From contig SKHU01000196.1 of assembly GCA_007116755.1 (NCBI GenBank), positions 1 to 7,011 of the forward strand: a DNA stretch of 7,011 nucleotides, in the 5' to 3' direction. Shown here one piece after another: positions 1 through 5,752 of this stretch; position 1 is the first letter of the stretch, and every line of letters starts with the position of its first letter. The DNA is from Alphaproteobacteria bacterium (GTDB lineage: Bacteria; Pseudomonadota; Alphaproteobacteria; Micavibrionales; CSBR16-224). Under the pieces are notes generated by a model. That model saw only the letters and a list, made by a program, of their open reading frames with translations, was not told the origin of the DNA and searched no databases. Both the position numbers and the translations under genes were made by a program.

Positions 1-600
1 CGAAGGTGTCGCGTTGTTTTCGGCATCTTTCACGGCTTCGCGCTGTTTGCGGCGCTGGATTTCCTCGAATTTCTTGGCAGCGGCAACAAATTTATGCGCT
101 TTCAGTGTTTCGTCAAAAGCGCGGCCGGCCGTCTGTTTTACGGTTTTAAACGCGCCTTTATAATCCAGCAGACCTTTCGGCGTTTCAATGTCCGTGACAT
201 CCATTTCCATGACGGCTTTCGCCTCGGGCGTGGAATAGAACTCGTCGAGCCATTTCAGATTGTCCTTGATATCATCGGCGGCTTCGCTGCCGCGCTCTTC
301 CATTTTTTCAACAATCTCTTTCAAGGTTTCGACATGGTCTTTTTGCGGATCGATATCCAGATGCTTGGCGACAACACCCGTCAAAACGCGGACTTCCGCC
401 AGCTGCGGCATGATTTCATAAGCGGTTTCGATCGTGCTGTTGCGCGGATTGACCAGCGTGTGGTGCTGTTCGTTCAGCGCCAGACCCAGATCGCGCACCA
501 AAAGATCGACATCGCCGACATGCAGGATTTTTTTGCGATGCTTGCTGATCGCTTTCACAAAAGTCAGACCAAGCTTGGCCAGTGCAAATTTCGGTATCAT
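1..600 (-). CDS. Unrecognised charged helical protein, N-terminal part (cut by left window edge)
   Basis: Reading leftward from an ATG at 598-600, the frame stays open for 200 codons to the window edge, so the C-terminus is missing. An in-frame TAA 42 bases upstream bounds the start, and AAGGGG (610-615) sits 9 bases before the ATG, a well-placed ribosome binding site. The protein begins MIPKFALAKLGL, with only a mildly hydrophobic first 16 residues followed by HRKK. This is too weak for a confident membrane segment, though a short amphipathic membrane-associating helix is possible. Residues 85-120 and 160-195 are rich in Glu, Lys, Asp and Arg and look strongly helical, possibly coiled coil. 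I see no catalytic motif, and I do not recognise the family. It follows parB on the same strand but has its own strong promoter, so it is probably expressed independently. In many alphaproteobacteria holA follows parB; this sequence shows no resemblance to a clamp-loader subunit that I can see. Confidence 0.8.
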   Translation of the reverse strand, partial: MIPKFALAKLGLTFVKAISKHRKKILHVGDVDLLVRDLGLALNEQHHTLVNPRNSTIETAYEIMPQLAEVRVLTGVVAKHLDIDPQKDHVETLKEIVEKMEERGSEAADDIKDNLKWLDEFYSTPEAKAVMEMDVTDIETPKGLLDYKGAFKTVKQTAGRAFDETLKAHKFVAAAKKFEEIQRRKQREAVKDAENNATPS

Positions 601-659
601 GTTTTTCAACCCCTTGTAATGTATATTTCTTTTAAGCTGTTACAGAAATGACACCACGC

Positions 660-688
660 ATCATAGATATTACATATCGTGTTGTCAA
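660..688 (-). promoter_or_regulatory. Near-consensus sigma70 promoter for the unrecognised gene at 1-600
   Basis: On the minus strand there is a perfect -35 TTGACA (683-688), a 17-base spacer and a -10 TATGAT (660-665), one base from TATAAT. Transcription would start near position 653, giving a leader of about 53 bases with AAGGGG at 610-615 ahead of the ATG. The spacer contains an inverted repeat with 5-base arms, GATAT-N3-ATATC (666-678), which could be a repressor site or chance in AT-rich DNA. The -35 box lies about 17 bases after the parB stop codon, and no convincing terminator separates the two genes. Confidence 0.75.
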
Positions 689-705
689 TAAAAACCGTTT
701 TTCTC

Positions 706-1647
706 CTACGCCGAAAGTTTCTTCAACAGCGCGTCCAGCTGGTCAAGATCGCGATAGGCAATCGTGACCGTGCCGCGCTGCGGCCGTCCTGCTTCCGGCG
801 CAAAGCTCACCTTCATACCGAGTTTTGAGGACATTTTATTTTCCAGCGCCAAAAGATCAACATCTTTTTGTGCTGCGGCGGTTTTTTTCGCGGTTTTCCC
901 GCTACCCCGCTTTTCCGCGCCGATCTGCGCACGTTTTTCGGTTTCACGCACGCTGAGACCCTGCGCGATAACAACACTGGCCAGCGCCTCCATATCCTTT
1001 GCGCCGAGAATGGCGCGCGCATGACCGGCGCTGAGATCGCCGCGATGCACCGCATCGGCCACGCTTTCCGGCAATCTCAAAAGCCGCAGCGTATTGGCGA
1101 TATGGCTGCGGCTTTTGCCAAGCTGTGCGGCCAGATCCTCCTGACGGTAGGAAAACTCCTGCATCAGCCTTTGATAGCCTTCCGCCTCTTCAACAGGATT
1201 AAGGTCCTGCCGCTGCAGGTTTTCGATCAGCGCGATTTCCAGCGCCGTGCGGTCGTCAATCTCTTTAATCACAACGGGCAGCTTGTGCAGCTGTGCTTCC
1301 TGCGCGGCACGCCAGCGGCGCTCCCCCGCAACGATTTCATATTTCCCGCCTGCAACAGGGCGCACCAGCAACGGCTGCAACACGCCATGCGCACGCACGG
1401 ATTCGGCCAGCTGTTTCATTTTCTCTTCGGAAAAATGACGGCGCGGCTGGTATTTGCCCGGCTGAAGATCGGCAATGGCGATTTCGCGGATTTTTACGCC
1501 TGCCTTTTCCGCCGCGACAAGCGCCTCGCCGGACACATCTTCTTCTCCCGTAAGCCCTGCGGCGAATTCGGTGTAATCGGCTGCGCCGTCCTGAAACAGC
1601 GCGTCAAGGCCGCGCCCTAATCCCCGTTTTTTCTTTGCCTGTGCCAT
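706..1647 (-). CDS. parB: ParB chromosome-partitioning CTPase / parS-binding protein
   Basis: This 313-residue protein binds parS, spreads as a CTP-dependent sliding clamp and stimulates ParA to segregate the origin region. Visible parts in order: an N-terminal basic motif KKRGLGRGLDALF (residues 6-18), the ParA-interacting peptide of the family; an acidic linker (about 20-50); the ParB/Srx-type CTP-binding domain (about 52-150) with GERRWRAA (108-115) and ENLQR (142-146); a helix-turn-helix around 166-192 (YRQEDLAAQLGKSRSHIANT), which recognises parS; a Lys/Ala-rich linker (245-262); and a C-terminal dimerisation segment ending DQLDALLKKLSA. Length is typical of chromosomal ParB. The ATG at 1645-1647 is chosen because AGGAGG (1657-1662) lies 9 bases upstream and the protein then starts at the conserved motif. 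The frame is open for 82 more codons inside parA, but that extension resembles nothing. parA ends one base before this start, so the two are translationally coupled. The stop is TAG at 706-708. Confidence 0.97.
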   Translation of the reverse strand: MAQAKKKRGLGRGLDALFQDGAADYTEFAAGLTGEEDVSGEALVAAEKAGVKIREIAIADLQPGKYQPRRHFSEEKMKQLAESVRAHGVLQPLLVRPVAGGKYEIVAGERRWRAAQEAQLHKLPVVIKEIDDRTALEIALIENLQRQDLNPVEEAEGYQRLMQEFSYRQEDLAAQLGKSRSHIANTLRLLRLPESVADAVHRGDLSAGHARAILGAKDMEALASVVIAQGLSVRETEKRAQIGAEKRGSGKTAKKTAAAQKDVDLLALENKMSSKLGMKVSFAPEAGRPQRGTVTIAYRDLDQLDALLKKLSA

Positions 1648-1648
1648 A

Positions 1649-2482
1649 TCAAGCCGCCTCCTGTTTTCTTTTGTTGTCACGCTCCGCTTTTCTGCGCCGC
1701 AGCACTTCCCGCGCCAGCCGGATATAGGCTTGCGAGCCGGGGCAGCGCATATCGTAAACAATTGCCGGCAGTCCAAAAGACGGTGCTTCGGAAATGCGGA
1801 TATTGCGCGGAATGACGGTTTTATACACCGTGTCGCCGAAATGGGCGCGCACATCGTCCTCCACCTGTCCCGACAGGTTGTTGCGCTTGTCAAACATTGT
1901 CAGCACAATACCGTCCAGCTTCAAAGACGGGTTAAACCCGCTGCGCACACGCTCGATGGTGCGCACCAGATGCGCCAGACCTTCCAGCGCATAAAATTCG
2001 CATTGCAGCGGCACGATTAAACCGTCCGAAGCCACCAACGCGTTCAATGTCAGCAGGTTAAGCGAGGGCGGGCAGTCAAAAATCACACAATCAAACAGAT
2101 TGACATCTTCGGCCGCAAAGGCGTTTTTCAGGCGGAATTCACGTTTTTCCACCGTGACCAGCTCGATTTCCGCGCCCGACAAATGCACCGAGGACGGCAC
2201 GACGGACAAACCCGGCACGCGGGTGTCCACCGCTGCTGCGGCAACGCCGCATTCCCCGAACAGCACTTCATACGCGCCGTTTTCCCGCGCGGCACGGTCG
2301 ATGCCGAACCCCGTCGAGGCATTGCCCTGCGGATCAAGATCGACCAGCAGAACCTTTTTCCCGACAGCGGCCAGCGCCGTGGCCAGATTGACCGCGGTTG
2401 TGGTTTTGCCGACACCGCCCTTTTGATTGGCGATGCTGATAAAATGGGTTTTCGCTTTTCGCTCTGTTTTTTGATCTGTCAT
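1649..2482 (-). CDS. parA: ParA chromosome-partitioning ATPase
   Basis: ParA is a deviant Walker-A ATPase that dimerises with ATP, binds nucleoid DNA non-specifically and is released by ParB-parS, which moves the origin. From the ATG at 2480-2482 it has 277 residues, close to the usual length of about 260-270. Motifs: KGGVGKTT (21-28) with the signature lysine K21 and the P-loop lysine K26; VLLVDLDPQGN (44-54) with the conserved aspartates; Walker B VIFDCPPS (133-140); and SEAPSFGLPAI (231-241), typical of chromosomal ParA/Soj. The start is uncertain. The ATG has no Shine-Dalgarno sequence, and an in-frame GTG 10 codons upstream (2510-2512) has only a weak one. I prefer the ATG because family members usually carry only about 10-20 residues before the P-loop strand. 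Its 3' end carries the ribosome binding site of parB. The 67-base gap to rsmG holds a parS site. Confidence 0.96.
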   Translation of the reverse strand: MTDQKTERKAKTHFISIANQKGGVGKTTTAVNLATALAAVGKKVLLVDLDPQGNASTGFGIDRAARENGAYEVLFGECGVAAAAVDTRVPGLSVVPSSVHLSGAEIELVTVEKREFRLKNAFAAEDVNLFDCVIFDCPPSLNLLTLNALVASDGLIVPLQCEFYALEGLAHLVRTIERVRSGFNPSLKLDGIVLTMFDKRNNLSGQVEDDVRAHFGDTVYKTVIPRNIRISEAPSFGLPAIVYDMRCPGSQAYIRLAREVLRRRKAERDNKRKQEAA

Positions 2483-2487
2483 GATGG

Positions 2488-2517
2488 GTATTAGTGATAC
2501 AGGAATTTTCACGGCAA
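2488..2517 (-). promoter_or_regulatory. Possible parA promoter giving a leaderless transcript
   Basis: On the minus strand TTGCCG (2512-2517) and TAATAC (2488-2493) are separated by 18 bases, a moderate match to sigma70 boxes. The predicted start of transcription falls at about 2481-2482, on the ATG of parA itself, which would fit the missing Shine-Dalgarno sequence. The same stretch contains an imperfectly placed hairpin, GGAATT-N8-AATTCC (2502-2521), with the alternative GTG start in its loop. The evidence is pattern only, and parA may equally be read through from mnmG-rsmG. Confidence 0.25.
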
Positions 2518-2528
2518 TTCCAGATTAA

Positions 2529-2555
2529 AAATGTTTCACGTGAAACATTTCACGT
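2529..2555. repeat. Extended parS palindrome with a third overlapping half-site
   Basis: Beyond the 16-base parS core, symmetry extends to a 22-base perfect palindrome (2529-2550). A further half-site, TTTCACGT (2548-2555), then forms a second inverted repeat with ACGTGAAA (2538-2545), separated by two bases (CA). It overlaps the rsmG stop codon (2550-2552). In minus-strand RNA the palindrome can fold into a 9-base-pair AT-rich stem with a 4-base loop running into a short U tract, so it might also act as a weak terminator after rsmG. The repeats are seen directly; any extra function is inference. Confidence 0.7.
2532..2547. other. parS: parS centromere site between parA and rsmG
   Basis: The sequence TGTTTCACGTGAAACA is an exact match to the bacterial chromosomal parS consensus TGTTNCACGTGAAACA. 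It sits at the centre of a 22-base perfect palindrome (2529-2550), just outside the rsmG stop codon and 49 bases upstream of the parA ATG. ParB made by the neighbouring gene should load here; its position next to parA also allows ParB to influence parA transcription, which is inference. Confidence 0.95.
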
Positions 2556-3167
2556 TTTGCGCAGATTCGAAACCCGTAAAATAACACCGTCTTCTGCGGT
2601 TTTGGACGGAAACTCGGCAGAAGAAAAATCCCTGCCCTGCGCGGCCTCTTCGATTTCATCCGCCGCGCCCGCGCCTTTTAGGAAAAGGCAGACCCCGCCC
2701 GCCGCCAGCATTGGCTCTGCATAAGACAATAGCGCGGAAAGCGGCGCCAGCGCCCGCGCCGTCACAATCTGCACATCTTCAAGCCCGGCCTCTTCAATGC
2801 GGCAATTATGGATGGTGACGACAGAAGACAAATCACAGGCACGCACCACCTCGCGCAGAAATGTGCATTTGCGGCGGTCGGATTCGACCAGATGCGCCTC
2901 CCCGCAACCCAGCACCGCCAGCACCAGCCCCGGAAACCCTGCGCCGCTGCCCAAATCGGCAATTTTCGCGTTTTTGTCGTCAATCAGCGGGAAAAGCTGC
3001 GCCGAATCGAGAAAATGCCGCCGCCACAGATCGGGAAGCGTTTTCGGGCCGACAAGGTTGATTTTTGCCTGCCATTTTTCCAGCAGCGCCGCATAAGTTT
3101 CCAGACGCGAAAATGTTTCACGTGAAACATCGAATCCGGCAGCTGTGCAAAATTCCGTATAATCCAT
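2550..3167 (-). CDS. rsmG: RsmG (GidB), 16S rRNA m7G527 methyltransferase
   Basis: RsmG uses S-adenosylmethionine to methylate N7 of G527 (E. coli numbering) in 16S rRNA; loss of it gives low-level streptomycin resistance in several bacteria. The 205 residues match the family length. Visible motifs: LLEKWQAKINLVG (28-40) and RRHFLDS (49-55) of the N-terminal part; SAM-binding motif I ADLGSGAGFPG (70-80); VESDRRKCTFL (94-104), the acidic residue of which contacts the cofactor; TARAL (136-140); and FLKG (162-165). The ATG at 3165-3167 lies 5 bases after the mnmG stop codon, with no clear Shine-Dalgarno sequence, so translation is probably coupled to mnmG. Residues 14-19, VSRETF, are encoded by a perfect parS site, so this stretch answers to both protein and DNA-binding constraints. 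The stop TGA (2550-2552) overlaps the edge of a second parS palindrome. Confidence 0.96.
   Translation of the reverse strand: MDYTEFCTAAGFDVSRETFSRLETYAALLEKWQAKINLVGPKTLPDLWRRHFLDSAQLFPLIDDKNAKIADLGSGAGFPGLVLAVLGCGEAHLVESDRRKCTFLREVVRACDLSSVVTIHNCRIEEAGLEDVQIVTARALAPLSALLSYAEPMLAAGGVCLFLKGAGAADEIEEAAQGRDFSSAEFPSKTAEDGVILRVSNLRKT
3114..3129. other. parS: parS centromere site inside the 5' end of rsmG
   Basis: This is a second exact TGTTTCACGTGAAACA, the centre of an 18-base perfect palindrome (3113-3130). It lies within rsmG and encodes the VSRETF residues 14-19. Its centre is 582 bases from the centre of the other parS site, so rsmG is bracketed by ParB loading sites. parS within or next to gidB is known in other bacteria. 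Confidence 0.95.
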
Positions 3168-3172
3168 GAAAA

Positions 3173-5047
3173 TCAGGCCGATTTTTTGACAAAGCGCAAC
3201 AGCGCCGTCAGCGCTGCGGGTGTCACGCCGGAAATGCGCCCTGCCGCTTCCAGCGTTTTCGGTTTGTGGGTTGTGAATTTCAGGCGGATTTCCTGCGACA
3301 GCCCGCCGATGGCCGTGTAATCGAGGTCTTCGGGCAGTTTCAGGGACGCATCCTTGCGAAAGGCGGCAATATCTGCCTCCTGCCGCTGGATATAGCCTTG
3401 ATATTGCGCGTCTATTTCAATCTGTTCGCGCAGATCGCCCTCTATGCCGGAGAGTTGCGGCCAGATCTCCGCCAGCATATCAAAAGAGATATGCGGATAG
3501 CGCAACAGATCAAACGCACTGCGGCGCTGGCCGTCCTGATTGACGGCAATACCGCGCAACGCCAGCGCATGGGGTGTTTCCGACAATTCGTCACACATCA
3601 GGCGGCGCGCCGATTTGAGTTTTTGCATTTTCTCCGTGAAAATCCGCGTCCGCAGGTTTCCGACACATCCGGCGGCAATGCCGCGCCCTGTCAGGCGCTG
3701 GTCGGCATTATCGGCACGCAGCAACAGACGATATTCCGCACGTGACGTGAACATGCGGTAGGGTTCGGTCACACCAAGCGTCACCAGATCATCAATCATC
3801 ACGCCCGTATAGGCTTCGGCGCGGTCGAGTGTAAAACCCTCCCGCCCTGCCGCTTTCAGCGCCGCATTGACCCCCGCGATCAACCCCTGCGCCCCTGCCT
3901 CTTCATAGCCGGTCGTGCCGTTGATCTGTCCGGCCAGAAACAGGCCGGAGATTTTTTGTGTTTCCAGCGTATGTCGCAAAGCGCGCGGATCAATGTAATC
4001 ATATTCGATGGCATAGCCCGGCACGAGAATCTCCGCCTTTTCCAGACCGGGGATTGTTTTCAAAAGCGCCGCCTGTACATCGGCGGGCAGCGAGGTGGAA
4101 ATGCCGTTCGGATAAACCGTATCATCGTCCAGACCTTCGGGTTCCAGAAAAATCTGGTGCCGCGTCTTATCCGCAAAACGCACGACTTTATCCTCGATCG
4201 ACGGGCAATAGCGCGGCCCCGAGCTTTTGATCTGCCCCGAATAGATCGGCGCGACATGCAGATTTTCGCGGATAATATTGTGCGTATCCTCATTCGTATA
4301 GGTAATGTGACAGCTGATCTGCGGCACGGTGATTTTTTCCGTCAGAAAGGAAAACGGCACGGGGTTTTCATCCGCCATTTGCTCTTCCAGCACCGCCCAG
4401 TCGATGGTTTTGCCGTCCAGCCGCGGCGGTGTTCCGGTTTTCAGCCGTCCGAGTGGAAAATCGAATTTTTCCAGCGTTTCCGCCAGACCGATGGCCGGTT
4501 TTTCACCGATACGCCCTGCAGGAATGCGTTCCGTGCCGCGATGGATAATGCCGCGCAAAAACGTGCCTGTTGTCAGCACGGCTGCCGCGCAGCGCAGCGT
4601 TTTGCCACAAGCTGTCACGACACCTGTCAGGACATCGCCGTCCAGCAGCAAATCTTCCGCCGCCGCTTCGATCACATCAAGATTCTCGTGGTTGAAAATC
4701 ATCTCCTGCACCGCTTCGCGGTAAAACCTGCGATCGGCCTGCGCACGCGGGCCGCGCACGGCCGCTCCTTTGCTGGCATTCAACATGCGGAACTGAATGC
4801 CCGACGCATCAATCGCCCGCCCCATCAGCCCGTCCAGCGCGTCGATCTCCCGCACCAGATGCCCCTTGCCCAGCCCGCCGATGGCGGGATTGCAGGACAT
4901 AACGCCGATTGTGTCTTTTTTATGGGTCAGAAGACAGGTTTTTGCGCCCGTGCGTGCCGCTGCCGCCGCCGCCTCGCAACCCGCATGGCCGCCGCCGATC
5001 ACAATCACGTCGTAATGCGTTTCCTCTCTGGTGGATGTGCCGGACAT
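3173..5047 (-). CDS. mnmG: MnmG (GidA), tRNA uridine-5-carboxymethylaminomethyl modification enzyme
   Basis: With MnmE, this FAD enzyme installs carboxymethylaminomethyl groups at wobble U34 of certain tRNAs. The 624 residues match the long-form family length. Motifs in order: the FAD-binding VIGGGHAGCEAA (16-27); SCNPAIGGLGKGHLV (51-65); LKTGTPPRLDG (202-212); RYCPSIEDK (279-287) with the conserved cysteine C281; PGYAIEYDYIDPRAL (343-357); LAGQINGTTGYEEA (371-384), the second FAD-contacting region; FTSRAEYRLLLRADNADQRL (433-452); and a C-terminal helical MnmE/tRNA-interaction region containing YQGYIQRQ (549-556) and ending near RISGVTPAAL (604-613). The ATG at 5045-5047 is the only reasonable start; it places 12 residues before the first FAD strand, slightly longer than usual. 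The Shine-Dalgarno sequence is weak: AGGGA lies about 15 bases upstream. It heads the leftward cluster and is followed by rsmG after 5 bases. mnmE is not directly upstream. Confidence 0.98.
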   Translation of the reverse strand: MSGTSTREETHYDVIVIGGGHAGCEAAAAAARTGAKTCLLTHKKDTIGVMSCNPAIGGLGKGHLVREIDALDGLMGRAIDASGIQFRMLNASKGAAVRGPRAQADRRFYREAVQEMIFNHENLDVIEAAAEDLLLDGDVLTGVVTACGKTLRCAAAVLTTGTFLRGIIHRGTERIPAGRIGEKPAIGLAETLEKFDFPLGRLKTGTPPRLDGKTIDWAVLEEQMADENPVPFSFLTEKITVPQISCHITYTNEDTHNIIRENLHVAPIYSGQIKSSGPRYCPSIEDKVVRFADKTRHQIFLEPEGLDDDTVYPNGISTSLPADVQAALLKTIPGLEKAEILVPGYAIEYDYIDPRALRHTLETQKISGLFLAGQINGTTGYEEAGAQGLIAGVNAALKAAGREGFTLDRAEAYTGVMIDDLVTLGVTEPYRMFTSRAEYRLLLRADNADQRLTGRGIAAGCVGNLRTRIFTEKMQKLKSARRLMCDELSETPHALALRGIAVNQDGQRRSAFDLLRYPHISFDMLAEIWPQLSGIEGDLREQIEIDAQYQGYIQRQEADIAAFRKDASLKLPEDLDYTAIGGLSQEIRLKFTTHKPKTLEAAGRISGVTPAALTALLRFVKKSA

Positions 5048-5083
5048 CGCCGTTTTCGTCTTTCCCTTTTATTAGTGTTTTCG

Positions 5084-5092
5084 TGATATTAT
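5084..5092 (+). promoter_or_regulatory. Candidate extended -10 promoter of the rightward genes
   Basis: TGATATTAT on the plus strand fits an extended -10 element (TG-N-TATTAT), without a recognisable -35 box upstream. Transcription would start near 5099, giving a leader of about 70 bases to the ATG at 5171. It overlaps the proposed mnmG promoter and sits within an inverted repeat (GTGTTT 5075-5080 / AAACAC 5101-5106). It is weak evidence, but this 123-base gap is the only non-coding place for such a promoter. Confidence 0.3.
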
Positions 5093-5093
5093 G

Positions 5094-5123
5094 AATATAG
5101 AAACACGGGGTTATATGCAACAA
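5094..5123 (-). promoter_or_regulatory. Candidate promoter of mnmG-rsmG(-parAB)
   Basis: On the minus strand TTGTTG (5118-5123) and TATATT (5094-5099) are separated by 18 bases, a moderate match to sigma70 boxes in the AT-rich stretch between the divergent genes. Transcription would start near 5087, with a leader of about 40 bases. Alternative -10 boxes such as CATAAT (5088-5093) overlap it, so the exact boxes are uncertain. Confidence 0.35.
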
Positions 5124-5170
5124 AAATCTGCCGCTTGCCGATGGCTGCACGCGGGGAAAGCGGGGCTTTC

Positions 5171-5710
5171 ATGAGCGATACCAAGGATAAGCGGGGCGGC
5201 GAAAAGACCGGCTCCCGCCTTTCGGAACGCGAAATCGGTGCGGATTTCGAACAGAATGCGGAAAAAAGCCGCGCCCGTGATTTTTCCCTGATTTCCGACC
5301 CTTTAAAAGAGTATTTCCTCAATTACGTGCCGGACGGCGCAACGACTCTGGCACAGCAAAGACTGCACGAGCTGGATGTGGCCGCGCAGAATGTCATGCG
5401 CTATCACCTCGATTACGCGCTGGAAAGCGTCGATATCGATATGGACAGTGACATGCCGGAAGAGGAAAAGAACCGGCTGGCGCAGTTTTACGCCCGTAAC
5501 CCGCTTTTTGCAAAAGCACGGGAGGATTACCAGACCGCCTGCCTGTCGCTGACAGCGCTGAACAAAGGCGCAGCAATACAGGTCATCGGCCATGTGCAGG
5601 ATGCGATCAATGACGTTGTCGAAACCATGCAGCACCGCAAACACCATGACGCGCTGCGCAGCCACCCTTTCGCACCGCCTTCCCATTCAGGCAAAACTCC
5701 TATACACTGA
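5171..5710 (+). CDS. Unrecognised 179-residue cytoplasmic protein upstream of RNase R
   Basis: The frame runs from the ATG at 5171 to the TGA at 5708-5710. An upstream in-frame TTG (5135) would add 12 residues, but the ATG has a G-rich stretch (GCGGGG, 5160-5165) just ahead of it and gives a more natural start, MSDTKDKRGG. No signal peptide or membrane segment is visible. The first 40 residues are charged and probably disordered; residues 41-82 (starting ISDPLKEYF) look like packed helices; 88-100 is acidic (DIDMDSDMPEEEK); 101-155 again looks helical; the tail is His/Pro-rich. No catalytic motif stands out and I cannot name the family. It is transcribed divergently from mnmG, and rnr starts 42 bases after it, so the two probably share a transcript. 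Codon use looks like that of its neighbours and the composition supports a real gene. Confidence 0.8.
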   Translation: MSDTKDKRGGEKTGSRLSEREIGADFEQNAEKSRARDFSLISDPLKEYFLNYVPDGATTLAQQRLHELDVAAQNVMRYHLDYALESVDIDMDSDMPEEEKNRLAQFYARNPLFAKAREDYQTACLSLTALNKGAAIQVIGHVQDAINDVVETMQHRKHHDALRSHPFAPPSHSGKTPIH

Positions 5711-5735
5711 CAGAAAAAAATAACGCTGCATCAGT

Positions 5736-5740
5736 GAAGG
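5736..5740 (+). promoter_or_regulatory. Ribosome binding site supporting a TTG start for rnr
   Basis: GAAGG lies 12 bases before the TTG at 5753-5755, slightly longer than ideal spacing. An in-frame TGA at 5735-5737 excludes starts further upstream. The only other candidates are rare codons (ATT at 5741, ATA at 5744), so TTG is the best initiation codon for RNase R. Confidence 0.55.
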
Positions 5741-5752
5741 ATTATAAAGACA

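Noticed and set aside
94..651. Plus-strand open frame of 185 codons antisense to the first gene
   Set aside because: It mirrors the minus-strand gene, whose ribosome binding site, promoter and composition are better; its product is rich in Phe, Arg and Gln, as expected from an antisense shadow.
690..702. AAAAAC/GTTTTT repeat after the parB stop, as a terminator
   Set aside because: A loop of 1-3 bases and an almost pure A-T stem make a stable terminator hairpin implausible.
938..955. GTTTCACG in parB as a third parS site
   Set aside because: Only the left half matches; the right half (CACGCTG) does not fit the consensus.
1648..1893. 82-codon N-terminal extension of ParB inside parA
   Set aside because: The extension overlaps parA in another frame, resembles no ParB, and the AGGAGG before the ATG at 1647 defines the start.
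3736..3752. CACGTG with a nearby GTGAAC in mnmG as a parS variant
   Set aside because: Outside the CACGTG core both flanks fail the consensus.
4167..4175. TTATCCGCA as a DnaA box
   Set aside because: It is a single one-mismatch site in the middle of mnmG, with no cluster or AT-rich unwinding region, so it is no evidence for oriC in the window.
3956..5086. Long plus-strand open frame (376 codons) antisense to mnmG
   Set aside because: It lies entirely over the well-conserved mnmG; its Arg/Cys/His-rich composition marks it as a shadow.
5680..5706. TTCCCA and TATACA as a separate rnr promoter
   Set aside because: The spacing is 15 bases and the -35 match is poor; the short gap suggests co-transcription instead.
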